Numbered from the stretch's first letter, positions 33,761 through 46,037 are shown. The stretch is DNA of 64,000 nucleotides from Lepidodermella squamata (GCA_047495785.1 JBLDXI010000007.1:4340001-4404000), one strand, 5' to 3'. The notes: a model not told the origin generated them from the sequence alone. Program-made: numbers and translations.

Positions 33761-35485
33761 AGGTGCGTTTTTTATTATAACCGAGGTGCTATTGTTCAGC
33801 GCTGTGATCAATTTTTCGGTGAGATTCGCAACAGAAAAATCACAATCGGCACGTCTATCATGAACTGACCGGCTCGAATTGCGGGCAAGGGGTGTGTTCA
33901 AAAAGTCTCAGAGCTTCAGAACGCTGTTCTTTCAGAATTACTCGATAATTGCGTTTTTAAATGTTCAGAGCGATTTTTCGCATTGTTTAGTTTCAGAGGG
34001 AAGGGACACAGATGCTCTTGATTACGCTTTCAGGCGATTTTTTAATGTTCAGATCGTTCAGTGAGGGACAAGCATTGTTCGAAGTTTCAGGCTGCTCGAG
34101 CAGTCTGAAACTTTCCTTGATTACTCACGTGCATCATGATTAGTCACAATGGTTCGATATAAATTTTATTTTTATCAATTTTTTGACGGCAAAGCGTTTA
34201 TACGTCTGCAAAGTGGGAAAATAATTCGGAAACCTTGCGGAACACCTTGGAACGCCTCTACGGCACATTTCTCCTTCACAGCTATTAAAAATTTATCAAT
34301 TTTCAAGTTTGAATAAATGAATTTTTTTAATCAATCAATGCAAAAAATAGCACATGAAATGCCGAATGGTACCACTGCTTCCTTTCCCCTTTTTCAGGGA
34401 AACGCATAAGGCTCAGGTCAATTTTTAATTTTTTTTTCCAAAAATTGAAAATTAAATGAAAAAATTAAATTACAAATTTTGGGCGGCATCGCACATTTTC
34501 AATTTCACAACTGCTAATTTTCGAAGCCTTCCCAAAACATTTTGAAAAATTCCTTTACTTTTATCGGGAGGGTGATTAATTTTAATTTAAAATCAAGAGT
34601 CGTTTGATGAACAATTCCCAAAAATTCATTGAGATCGAGACCGATTCCAAACTTTCTCGCAGCATGTATAATTTATGCCGATAAAATCGCGGCGACACTG
34701 TGGAGGTCTAGATTCTAGATTGTTCTCTATCGTCGTAAACCGAAAAAACGGGTTGAAAATCACTCGACAATCCGATAGGTCGCTTTGATTTGCCTTTTGG
34801 AGGGAAATTATTACAAAAATGTTCCCAAAAAATCAACATGGAAGAGAGACTGTTGGGCGCAAATTCCTAACAATTTTCCCACAATTTATTGCAATATTTA
34901 AAAAATTTCCCAAGGTGAATAAGCTTCCCGCGTTAGACTGCGATAAAAAGAAATAAAAGTTAAAGTTTCGTTGAAACACTATTGCGCAATGAGAGAACAA
35001 TGCCTGTAATTAAGAATGCGCATTCAGTGGCGCTGAGACTTTTTGAACACACCCAAGGCTGGTCAGAAAAGACAAATCCCCGCGCGGATTAAGAACATTT
35101 GGCCGCGGCTAAATCGTGACATGGCTGTAATTAATTTACGGCCATGCAACATGTGACCCTCGTTAATTTCTGACCCCATGTCTTAAGAGCTAATTTTATC
35201 CAAACTACGCAGAAAGGTTTTTTATTTTCTCTGCAATTATCGAACATGAAATCGATTTTAAAAAAAATCGATCAATTTGGTAAAATTTATGAAAATCCAA
35301 AGCGTTTTAGGCGATTTCTGACCATTATTTTGAATCCAAACTTGCCGACAAGTTCGAATTTCATCATTTTCAATTTTTGAGTTTTTGATTGGGTTTGAAA
35401 AGCTTTAACTTTCCGTGTGTGTCATCTGGTGTTAATAGATGTAATTAGTTTTAGGCAGACCACGGTTTTAATAAAAAACGCACCT
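33761..35485. mobile_element. 1.7-kb inverted-repeat transposon (outer)
   Basis: Ends AGGTGCGTTTTTTATTA...AACCG are mirrored at 35452-35485. CTG flanks both sides (33758-33760 and 35486-35488), a possible 3-bp target duplication. No coding capacity is seen. It contains the next element. Confidence 0.72.
33890..35054. mobile_element. 1.17-kb nested inverted-repeat element
   Basis: Terminal repeats GGGTGTGTTCAAAAAGTCTC and complement; AAG flanks both ends (33887-33889 and 35055-35057). It resembles a non-autonomous DNA transposon and lies inside 33761-35485. Confidence 0.75.
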
Positions 35486-36053
35486 CTGGGATTGCTATGT
35501 AATCTCCACTGAAAAATTAGTATCGCTAGCGCATGAGACATCTGGCAACAATTCAGCAGCCGACATTAATTCTTATAGACCGAAATAGGACAACACCACG
35601 ATTCGTGCGTTTATGAAGTTTCGTGCGCTATCTCTTGGTTACGGGCTTTTTTTCGTGAGTAACCGGACAGCAATCATGACTTGAAAATCACCGCGTGTGA
35701 AGTTTGAAAAACTTTGCCACAACTTGTCACAACCCACCCGTTCTTCGATTAGATGCCTGGACAATAATGTTCTGACTTATCTCTCGCGCAAGCGTGGACG
35801 ATTCTTAAAAGCAGGTTCAGAACATGCACATTTTTAATTGCATCCTCTAAAATTGTTCAGTGGCGCGGAAATCTCGTGCATCTTGTAAATTATTTATCAC
35901 AGCTCTTCGAACCCCGACCTTCTCTCAGCTTTCACCACTCACATCAATAGACGCCTTACATATCATGTATTCATTTGCTTTCAAGTTCGTTCTATGCTAA
36001 GTAACTGCTTCATATGCGACTGGAACTTTGAATTTTAGACGTTTTTTTTCAAA
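35486..36053. other. upstream region of the first Cys-loop chimera
   Basis: No gene and no clear TATA box seen. Confidence 0.4.
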
Positions 36054-39000
36054 ATGGGCGCAAGATCCATTTTCTTGCTCTCCTCGTTATACTTTTTCAA
36101 CTATGTTGAAGCTCAGGGCATACAGCGCTGTGGAACGTTGGTTCCGCAGTTCTCGCTGTTCAACCACGTAGCAGACCGCGCTGCCAACTGGGAGTTGTAC
36201 CAAATGCCGGGTCTAAATGCAAGCAATTCGCCTGTGAACGCAACTCGCCTCTCCCTGAACACACTGTACAATACAAATGCTGGTATGTGGTCGAAAAGCG
36301 TAAGTGCTTTCAGCAACTGGGATATAGTACCTAGAGATTGAGTTCTCATGAATAGCCACTCACTCTGACCAACTTCTACATGGAGATTTGGGCGTATCTG
36401 TACTCAACCGTATCACCAGGCGCACACGGAATCATGGTGATAATCGGCAATAACGCCTCATTGACGCGGTTTAATTCAAGTAAGTAAAAGCAAATAAGCA
36501 CGCAGCAATTCTCAAAACTGTGCAGCATGGCGATTGGCGATCTTAGTGTGCGACTTTCAGGGGGTTGGGGGATAGACATCTTTCTGCCCCTTCGCCTTTG
36601 TCCCAGCTCGGCCAGACCAGATAACAAAATAAGCAAATATCCACTATTTCGTTAATCTTGAGAGGTTTTTAAGCGTGTTTTAGTGGCAAGTTTTCTTGTT
36701 TCGCTCGTTTTTTAGTCGAAACACCTTTAGGCAAAAACAGCAAAATCAACTTTTCCATCTCTAGCAGCTCCATGAACCAAGATCGCACCCTGGGCGATCT
36801 ATTCCTGTTGATCATGACTTACTTTTTAGGCTATTGGTATGGCGTAAACTGGTCCTCGTTCGTTGGACTCGGCGCTAATTTTTTCCCTTATATGTCGACC
36901 TATCTTGCGTGGCTAAGCACTGTTCCCTACGGTGCCAACAACGCACCTTACTATTGCTCGGTAAGCGACGTAATCGCGTGCAGCTCGAGCGTATCGCCGG
37001 CGACGTGGATGCTCAACCAACCTGTCATGTTCCAGGTTAGAGTTGAGGGCGGTTACAAAGTCTCGATTGCCTCTTGCCTGGTGAATGGCTCTTGTGTCGG
37101 ACCTTTCACTGGGTCGTCGAATCGCTACTCCTTGCTGAGCTCATTCCCCGGCGAGCAAATGATGCTCGGCATCAGTACACGGGCTGGCGGTGCTGCGGAT
37201 ACTGTAGACCTCCTGAGCGTAGGAGTTTACGACTGCTCCGCCGATCCATCGCCGAACAAGTAAGTTGCTGAACTCGGGATTCATTCGAATGTTCGACGAA
37301 TCTTCTTCTAGGATCCAATCGTGCGGGACGTTGGTGCCGCAGTGGTCTCTGATCAATCACACGGTCGATCGGGCCGCAAACTGGGACTATTACCCACATG
37401 CCAGTATGAGCTTGGTTGGCCAGCCAGCGAACACGACTCGACTGACCTCAGAAGGCTCAATCTACGCCGAAACTGGCCTGTGGAATCGTATCGTGAGTAG
37501 ATGATACCTAATTGTTTCTTGTGTTATTCGCCAATTTCCCACCACACTACAGCCTTTCAATTCGATTGATTTCTACATGGAATTGTCCGCTCGAGTTCTA
37601 GATACAGACAATTTGCTATCTGAAGGATTCGCTTTGATCATCGCCAACAACGCATCGATCGTCCGGCCACCTTTCACTCGTAATTTGAAGATGAAAAGTT
37701 ACCCATCACTATCAATTTTTAATAAGAAATTGGATTTGGCTTGGATTCTAATCAATATGTCGGATTCGCTTTGGCGATTAACGGCTATTTCTCTAAATTG
37801 AACGCCATGATAACAACAGCGCCTCGCAGCGGCATTCTTTTCCCAGCCAACTGTAATGCTACGGGCACCGCGATCTGTTTAACGCCTAGTTTCCCAATGA
37901 ATCGCAATCACATTGTTCAATACCAGATCCGGTTGATCAACGGAACATTTCTATCGGTAAAATTATCGATAATTATCGATATATTTTAATTTTGCTTTAT
38001 TTTAAAGATGTCTATGTGTCTGACTGACAATGTATGCGCTGGGCCGTTCACTGGGGCGTTACCATCGTCTCTTGTCAGTTTGATTGCATCTCAGTCGATG
38101 ATTTTAGGCGTAGCTGGTCGAAACGGAATCACGACTGACACAATTGATTTGCACAGCCTTGCAGTTTACGACTGCTCAGCATCGACAACTTCGAGCTCGA
38201 CTACAACCACTACCACGTCAACCACCACTACTAGCCCAACGACAACCACTACTACAACTACGAGCCCAAGCACCAGTACAACAACTACGACAAGCCCAAG
38301 CACAAGCTCAACCCAGAGCACCACAACGTCGACTGCCTCTGCCGCGACTTCGAACACGTGCCAGTGCTCGTGCCCAACTGTCGCTAGTTCATCGACTTTC
38401 AGCTCTACTACTGCGCCGCCTCTGCTCTCTGCTTCGTCGTCGTCGCCATGCACAGCTATGCTGTCGCAAGTCTCCAGCTCTCCAACTGCATTTTCAACGG
38501 TAGAGATGAGCATGAACTATTTTCGCTAAGAAATAGCGAATGAATGATGTCTGCTCTTCATGAAGGTCATATATGTCTACATTTATTTTACAGAGCCCCT
38601 CCACATCAACTACGGGATCAGCGACTTCCACGCAGGTAAGACCACGCCGGTTATTCCACCGTATGAGTTCTAGTTTTCGCTTAGACAGCCTCGCAATTTC
38701 TGACAAGCTCAGGACAATCAACATCGACCGCTGCTGCTTCTGTAAAAATTGTAAATATTAGCATTATCAACTTCACAAAACTGTGTATCAGGTGACTACT
38801 TCAATGCTGACAACCACGCGGACAGCTACTAGCTCATCTTCAACTTCATCTGTAAAATACTTGCTTTAAAGGGTTGTTTAGGAAGTACAGAAGAAAATGA
38901 GTTCTCTCAGACGTCTATGAAAGATAGAGCCAGAAAAAAAATGGGAGGAGGGAGGAAATTCCACGACTCTAAAACATTTACGGGCTCATTTTTGTTTCAG

Positions 39001-41029
39001 GCCACTCAGACAACCTCAGTTGCAGCTGGTAAACGAAAGAGAGCAATTTCTGTATCAAATGTTCAGATTCCTAGTTCAAAAACTGTTATTCAAGCCAAGC
39101 AGGGTGACCCAGGTAAAGCTTTTGGTCTTTCTAGCACATTATCAGGCCCGCCTACGTTACGGCTCTGCGCGCGCCCCTATTGGCCGGCCATTTCGCGCAC
39201 ACTGTTACGCAACACACGCGCGCCGTAAGTGCGTGCGTGCACAACTGAATCAATTTTAACCCAAAAAAGTCGCGCATTTCGCATATATTTTATCAGATTT
39301 ATAAAACATAATTTCAACCGAAAAAATCTTTATCTATCGATATAAAATGTGCATGGTAGGTACAAAAAATAAGCTAACGTGGCTAACTTTTGGACATACA
39401 CAACAAGGCACGCTCACTCGCCCAAGTCGTGCGCATTGTTATTTATCGCTAATTTTACCGCGCGCGCAGTTGTCAAAGAGAAACTTGAACCTTTTGTGGC
39501 GGTTTTTATGCCAAGATGAAGAGAATTTAATCCTCTATCGATTGAATATAGGGTTCTCGCTCGAAAAATTGAAAGGGAAAAAGTTTTACGTGCACTGAAA
39601 AATTAGGGCGGGTGACCTCACGCGAGCGCACCACCAAGTAAAAATTGTGCACGTCAAATGTTTAATTCCAAATTTCAATCGTAACGAATCTATATTCAAT
39701 CGATAGAGAATTCAATTTACTTCATTTTGATGTAAAAGCCGACGTGAAATTCATAGATTGCCCTTTGATTTCAGTTCAAAATGAGCTGACCAATAGGAGC
39801 GCGCGCAGAGCCATAACGTAGGCGGGCCTGAAAATGTGCGTCTTTCTACCTGAATCTGTCACAAAAATTCTGAATCAGATTCAGCTGCTGCCTTGGAAAT
39901 CGTCGCAAAATCGCAAAATTCAAGTTCCCAAATGATTCAAATGCTTCTTGGAAACCCTTCAAGCAAATACTACGACCTTCCAACATCTCCTTACACACTG
40001 GAAGACATTGTCAGCGGTTGCCCGGAATTATCTCCATCCCAAATTGTCCCGTTGCCTCAGGAACAAGCTCTCAATCAAGCGATGCTCATCACGCCAACAT
40101 TCGGCATCGACAAGTTGCTTGAAATTGACGCTGAAACTCAAAAGATATCCATTACGGGTTCGCTAATGTTGAGCTGGGCCGTTGATTCATGCCCAGCGGA
40201 AATTGATGACGTAAACGATCTTCAAGAATTAAAAATTGCGAACCGAAATTCGGTATGGAAGCCAGAGCTCAAGTTTATCGATACAGCTTCAGGCTGGAGT
40301 GAAGAATCACTGAAATCTGGCTTGATGGCTACAAGCCAAATCAAGGCTGAATCCATTAATTACACGCTACAATTTTATCAGATCTATTCAGGGAAGTTCA
40401 GTGGAACCTGCGTGAGTGATTTTGCTTATTACCCATTCGATCGACAAACTTGCGTCTTTGGATTTTCGCTGACTAAAGCCGTCACTACAGTTACATTTAA
40501 AGATCCGGCTTTTGTTGCTTCTGAGGTGAATCTGGGTGCAGGCTGGATCTACGAGGGCCGAATGACTGTGTTGACGATGGCTACACAAAGAGGCGTGAAA
40601 ACTAGCGCGGCCTTCTTTATTGTGACATTGAAACGTGATGGTTTGGGCCAATGGTCATCGCTGGTATCGCCAATTGGAGTTTTGGCTCTCGCCCTAGCTG
40701 CTTCTCTCTTTCTACCGCCCGGTTGCTTGCAACGCCCTGTGATTTCGGTCCTTGTTTTATTGGCTATGAGCGCAACAGGTTTCAACCTGTCCAAAGAATT
40801 GCCAGAACTTCAAAGCTATCAAAACTTCTACCTTGCACAATGCGCCAGTGGTCTGTTGTGGATTTGCGGAGCAACTGCATTGTTCCAACTGACTCTATGT
40901 TGCCACGAAAATGTATTAGCTTCGCCCAGCGCAAAGAGGGTTAGCCTAAGCCGTATATTCGACATGATTGTCGCTTTCCTTGTGGTCTCGTCGACTACGG
41001 CGCTGTTGCTTTATCAATTGCTTAGATGA
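36054..41029 (+). CDS. chimeric Cys-loop channel subunit: two novel ectodomains, mucin linker, channel
   Basis: Exons 36054-36299, 36356-36479, 36830-37259, 37312-37492, 37553-37679, 37727-37956, 38008-38499, 38594-38635, 38792-38851, 39001-39112 and 39885-41029 join in frame to 1,062 residues. Signal peptide 1-21; ectodomain copy 1 ~22-266 (RCGTLVPQFSLFNH to DLLSVGVYDCS); copy 2 ~267-500 (SCGTLVPQWSLINH to DLHSLAVYDCS); a Thr/Ser-rich linker ~500-680 with long TTTTT runs; then a Cys-loop receptor. The channel part has SVWKPELKF (loop A type), the Cys-loop CVSDFAYYPFDRQTC with 13 residues between cysteines (~857-871), TM1 ~937-959, TM2 and TM3, a very short cytoplasmic loop and TM4 at the C-terminus. 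Ligand and ion selectivity cannot be told. The three small linker exons are the least certain. Confidence 0.8.
39143..39830. mobile_element. 688-bp MITE in the last intron of the channel gene
   Basis: Terminal inverted repeats of about 43 bp starting CAGGCCCGCCTACGTTA with few mismatches. A second internal inverted repeat, CTATCGATTGAATATAG, lies near 39533 and 39690. No clear target duplication. It sits in the 772-bp intron 39113-39884. Confidence 0.82.
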
Positions 41030-41520
41030 AAGCCGCAATCATGCGGCCCTATCCAAGTTTTGGAACTATTGAGACATTTGTGATCCAATGATCAATGTTG
41101 CATCATGCTTCAAAATATTCCTAACCATTACATCGGTTATTTTTTCAGCTCTTTTTAGGCTTTTCGATGAATCAAGTCCACCCATAGAGAGAAAAAATGA
41201 CTCTATGAATCCACCAAAACAATTTGTAGAACTGCCCAAGTATGATTGATATTTCAGAGCTAAACTTGGTTATTTTGTGAAAATCGCATCACCCTGAAAT
41301 TCAACACTTATTTTTGAAAGATGAAAATTGTTCTCAGTTTTGAGTGAGCATTACAAATAACGAATGAAAAATGAAAATACGCTATTGCACTCAAGTAAAC
41401 TGTCAACAAACAACGTTTTTACGAGTTTCCAGGTAGTAAAAAATATATTTTCCACCTTAGTATCCATAATGATGAATCCCCGATGACACAGCTGCGATTT
41501 TGTTTGCGTTCGGTGATAGG

Positions 41521-41528
41521 TATAAATA
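41521..41528 (+). promoter_or_regulatory. TATA-like box before member 8
   Basis: TATAAATA lies 57 bases before the first exon I can place. If it is the promoter, the ATG exon must be within a few tens of bases, which I could not reconcile with the frame. Confidence 0.3.
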
Positions 41529-41577
41529 TGTTCAAGTTCAACGTTCAACATACTGTTAACAGTGCCTTTTCCGTCAG

Positions 41578-42033
41578 CTCTTCCGCTCATTCTGCTCATT
41601 TTCAAACCAGCATGGGGCCAGCAGGTTGATCGAATACAATTACTCACATTCTACATGTTTTACCGGTGTATTATTCATTAAGCCTGCACCTACACCGGCA
41701 GTGACTTCTACAACTACGCTGCCTCCTCTGCCCCCGCCACCACCACCACCTGCTCAAGACGTTGTTCGGCAAACGCAAGTGGTTCTCGTTCCCGTAGTTG
41801 TCGGCGGGGCCGCTGTTGCAGCTGGCAATAAAGGACAAACAAGTATTTATAGCCTTTATTCAATGAGGATGATTTCAATTCATTTTCCGCTCGTTTCAGC
41901 TGAACCGACTGAGCTGAGTCCGGAAGCAACAATAGGCATTGTCATCGGCGTGTTATCTTTTTGTTTAACTGTGGCCATCACAATTGTTAGCATTCTCAAC
42001 AGCTGCGGCATATCAACTGCTTGTAAATGCTGA
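41578..42033 (+). CDS. proline-rich single-pass membrane protein (member 8), ATG not placed
   Basis: Exons 41578-41624, 41683-41842 and 41900-42033, with introns of 58 and 57 bp. The first encodes the end of a signal peptide (LPLILLIFKPAWGQQ) entering in phase 1 and leaving in phase 0, like the second exon of member 2. Next come PAPTPAVTSTTTLPPLPP with a poly-Pro run, then VVLVPVVVGGAAVAAGNKGQ. The last exon gives EPTELSPEATIG, a TM helix (GIVIGVLSFCLTVAITIV) and the tail CGISTACKC. AATAAA (42033-42038) overlaps the last base of the TGA stop. The start codon exon remains unresolved. Confidence 0.7.
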   Translation, partial: LFRSFCSFSNQHGASRLIEYNYSHSTCFTGVLFIKPAPTPAVTSTTTLPPLPPPPPPPAQDVVRQTQVVLVPVVVGGAAVAAGNKGQTSIYSLYSMRMISIHFPLVSAEPTELSPEATIGIVIGVLSFCLTVAITIVSILNSCGISTACKC

Positions 42034-42460
42034 ATAAACTGTGTCTAGTATAAAAGCATGCGTGCTTTTTCACTTGAATTCACGAAATTATATCCCATGT
42101 CGAATGTCAATCTCGAGAATCAGCAGAACGGGAGCAATTTTCAGTCTAACACAATTTAGGTTTCAGATTCCGGAAGCGCCAGAAGACGCGATTTTCCTCA
42201 ACCAACTCAATTTTTCTGATCATTTTTTGTTTGATTTAGTTCTTTATCGTCACCATCAAAATGAGTGATTACAATCTCATGTGGCATGAGATGAACGAAA
42301 TCCAGCAGCCATGCTGAGATCGTTTAGATAGAGAACGCCGAGATGCATGCACCGGGTGCATTCAGGGCGTCAATATGCCTATTATCAACAAGCACTTACA
42401 AATTCTCGCGTGAGGAAAGACATGTTAAAGTTTTGGTGCACTCAAGGAAGACAACTTCGG

Positions 42461-43074
42461 ATGTTTAGCTCTCTTGGGCTTGCTGTTTTCGGTAACATTT
42501 ACATAGCCACTGCTTGCAAACATTACCGTGAACATGTAAAACATTAATAAAGCTTCCGCGCTGTTAAATCTTCGCCATAGCATTAACGCGCAGCTGGTAT
42601 AATTCAGACTTCTTGTACTTTAAATTCAGCTTTCATCTGTAATTTCAAGGTCACCTCCCCTGCGATAATCTCAGCTCCAGTCATTGCTTCGTTCGCTTTG
42701 GATCAACCAAAAAGACCACCCGCCCCAGCAATGTCTCCGTCTCGACCTGTCTCGAAAGACATCGCTAACCCTATAGCCAATCCGATCGTTGTGAATCCTC
42801 AAATCAGCGTTCTCCCAACGATCGGCGACTCGTTGCTCGGTGGGCTGAATCAAATTTCCAACATAATAAAGCCGGCGAGTAGTAAGTTGAAACAGACTGA
42901 AATATAGTCATCACAAACTTATTTGTTTTCTTAGGTTCCAAAAGTGACTCGAAGGAGCTCGGAACAGAGGCTATTGTTGGCATCGTACTTGGAGTGCTGT
43001 CATTTTGCTTAACAGTTGCTATCACTATAACGAGCATTTTCACAAGTTGTGGCTTCACAACTTGCAAGTGTTGA
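42461..43074 (+). CDS. proline-rich single-pass membrane protein (member 9)
   Basis: Exons 42461-42491, 42630-42881 and 42935-43074 give 140 residues. Exon 1 is 31 bp ending in phase 1, the same as member 4, and encodes MFSSLGLAVF; the signal peptide continues AFICNFKV. The ectodomain has QPKRPPAPAMSPSRPVS and repeated NPI motifs, then GDSLLGGLNQISNIIKPAS. The final exon gives KSDSKELGTEAIVG, a TM helix (GIVLGVLSFCLTVAITIT) and the tail CGFTTCKC. It is the intact paralogue of the pseudogene split by the MULE. AATAAA is near 43084. Function unknown. Confidence 0.76.
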
Positions 43075-43538
43075 TAACGGGTAACAATAAAACCCCATGT
43101 TCAAAGCAATGAGAGCGCTGCTCTCAGTTGTGTCTGTTTTGCCGTGCTAATTAATCGCTGTGCATCAGGTGCATTCAACTTCGTACATATTGTTGATAAT
43201 CATTCGTTTTTTGCCCGCCGTAGCGTCGCAACGTCAATCGTTCATTGGGTTTTGTTAGTCTGTTGATCAATGCCAGGGGGTCCGATTTTCCTGGTCTTCA
43301 TATAAGTATAGAGTCTAGAGTTCAGTCGCTGTCAACGAGCAATCAATTCATCGCTTGGAAACGTAAGCGATCTGAAGGATTACTGCAATAATTGCTGACT
43401 GATGTCAACAACTTTCAAGCAGAGCTTCGGATTTGATTTAGTTTTATTTACGGCTTAATTTACGCACTTCCTTCCATCAATCATTTAAAAAGTCAATTCC
43501 TTCTGGAAATGTAAGAATCAAAAGGCCATACCTTTGTA
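43075..43538 (+). other. possible promoter and 5'UTR exon facing the Tigger-like element
   Basis: A TATA-like ATATAAGTA near 43301, transcript-like sequence, and a donor-like ACGTAAGC at ~43361-43368 suggest a non-coding first exon reading rightwards into the element. The coding gene at 47719 could be its target. This is inference only. Confidence 0.3.
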
Positions 43539-44134
43539 CAGTGCTCCCTCGTTAGTGGCACCCTCCTTAAAAGAACTCCCTCGTTTGTAGACCGTAATTT
43601 TGGACCCTGCTAAATAAATTAGTAGTAAATTTTTAATTAAACACAAAATAATTATTTGATAAATTTAAAAAATTAAGCGTCAAAAATTAAAATAATAAAG
43701 CGTTCCTAGAAACCTAGCGGCGCGTTGTCGTGATTTTAGGCACTAAGCTGTTCTTGTGGCTTTGAAATGACTGTGATTATGCAACAGAGTGTGTGGATTA
43801 GCTGCCACTCAAATCGTGCTGCGAGTCGTCCTGCTTTTTTAGGTAAAACTCCATCAGAAATTCACCAGCTAGTTCATCAGAAACTAATTGGTAATTCGTT
43901 TCAACATCTATAAAAATGCCCTCCTATCTTCAATCTTCTTGATTTGCAGATTTTTCTGAGGTCAATAGCTGATCAATTAAACACCCATTGAGTTGCCCTG
44001 ATTTATCATGTTTTAGCAGTTTTCCTGACCAGAATAGCTTTTTTAATTTATCAACATGATCGAATTAGGATTAGAAATCGTGAATTTTGTCAGGAAAAAA
44101 TGAAACTTCGTGGTATTTTTTAAGAGTTAATCTA

Positions 44135-45046
44135 GTTTCGTCAGCTAATATTTGCGTTTTGTCAGCTAATTCCTGTTTTTGTCAGAAGTATCTTTTTCTG
44201 ACAGCAATGACTCTTTTTGACAGCAGAACTGCAATTTACCAGCTAGTTTAATGTTTATTGTAATTCAAACCATATTTCGCTAGCTAAGATCATATAAATG
44301 CGAATTACACATTTTTCTAACTATTTCAATATTCGGGTTGAAATGAATCCACGGCCAGTTTCAACGAATACTACGTGCGCACAGTCAGTCCAAAAAATCT
44401 GTTGAACCCGCATTTTTGGCACTTTCGACGCATCATAACAGCACAAATATGAATCGCTTGGGCTGCGAACTAGTCAGGGTTAGAGGGTTAGAAAAAGGCG
44501 GTATACAAGACTGTCAAGTTTTCATCCTGGGGGTGTCGATATGAGTTTGACGCAACGATAGAAGCGTGATAATTCCTTGTTATTCTGTAGAGTGATAGGT
44601 GTGGGGGTAGTAGAGAGGGAGTTCGGGTTCGATTTCACAAAAGTATATCATACATAGGTAGTTCGAGTAGTTACAGGCAATCAAGGTAAATTTTCGCTTT
44701 TTGCAATCATTTTCCTACTTTCTTTTTCTTGCGAAAAAATTAGCACTAATGTTAAAAGATGAAACTACGGTAATTACTACGGTAGGACTAAGGAAAAAAT
44801 CGGTTGACTTGGCGGCCGGACATTGCCGAAGCAGGGCGATTACGGCAATGACCTCTAATTGGCATTTTCCGCGATATTACCCAGTAGCGCGCAGTAGACG
44901 TTTAACATTTTAGATAATTTTAATTTTATTCAAAATTAGCTGATAAATAGTAGTTCTGCTGTTAAAAAGAGTCATTGCTGTCAGAAAACGATACTTCTGA
45001 CAAAAACAGGAATTAGCTGACGGAACAAGGAATTAGCTGACAAAAC
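44135..45046. mobile_element. nested 912-bp inverted-repeat element inside the Tigger-like element
   Basis: Arms of about 115 bp, left 44135-44252 and right 44931-45046. Both are built of GTCAGCTAAT and TGTCAGAAGTATC motifs and complementary with few mismatches. Copies lie at 52305-53216 and 60475-61386. Confidence 0.85.
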
Positions 45047-46013
45047 AATATACACCCTTTTTTAACGATTCGGTAGTTATTTCTCCATTATTGAAATAAC
45101 CCCGCTGGAATAAACCGTGAGCCGTGGGAAATGACTAGTAAAATCCAGGTTTTTCTGATCGAAATTCTTGAATTTTCCACACTAAATGATGAATTTTTTC
45201 CAGTTTTTTTCAAAATAATTTCCCAGCTGTGTTGCGTAATCAAGCGAAGAATCAAGTCCTTGTTTTCAGATTTAATTGAATTTAGATAAATAGAGTTATT
45301 CTCATAATAAACCGATTTAATCGTTCGAGTTGTGCTGAGTCATTGTAATTAGTAGCCGATTTTCGATAGTCTATAGGCCTGATCTACCATGAAACTGGCT
45401 GCCACTACTCTACGATTTCATTGCTCAACGCCTTGGCAATTTTACGGGTTTTTTTCACAACTTTTAATCATTCGATTTTGACTTTGAAAATCGCAACATC
45501 CCGAGGAGGGGCGGCGGGAGCTTCTGCCCGATTTTTTACCTTGATCTGATCTGAAGGCCAGTCGAATGAAAATCAGATCACGCCTGAGAAGATCCAAATT
45601 TATTCCATTCAAGCGAAACACCTATCGAACCGTTCCCTGTTGACGGAACCACACGTCTTATGCCTTGAAATTAGTCCGTAATTGCTCAATGCCATTAATG
45701 CGATGAATTTAAAACAGAAAAATTCAGGTTAACCGCGAAAGAATTATCGAAAATACATAATTCATCTTAATTTTTTCAAATTTCATATTAATTGGTCATT
45801 TTTTAAATAATTCTAGGAATTTTAGGCGAAGCATGACTTCTGAGAATGTTAGGCTGAATTTGCTGGTGATTTATTCAGAAGTATTCTGGTCAATCTTGAC
45901 CAAGGTGATTGATTTTTTAAGCTGTGATTTCAAATGAAATTGTTTGCGAAATCGGACGATCTGGGCATTTTGAAGTAAATTGAAATAATGAGCAGGGTGC
46001 GAAGTACAGGGGT

Positions 46014-46037
46014 GCTGGGGTGTCGCGACACCCCAGC
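46014..46037. repeat. 24-bp perfect palindrome
   Basis: GCTGGGGTGTCG followed by its exact complement. Copies are at 54184-54207 and 62354-62377. Confidence 0.9.

Noticed and set aside
38640-38751. Extra linker exon (38695-38750) in the 36-kb channel gene
   Set aside because: It has splice-like borders and Ser/Thr-rich content but its phase would introduce a stop between the neighbouring exons.
44701-44913. 70-codon frame in the Tigger-like elements as a transposase piece
   Set aside because: No DDE or helix-turn-helix motif; it lies in the nested inverted-repeat element and is intact only because all copies are identical.
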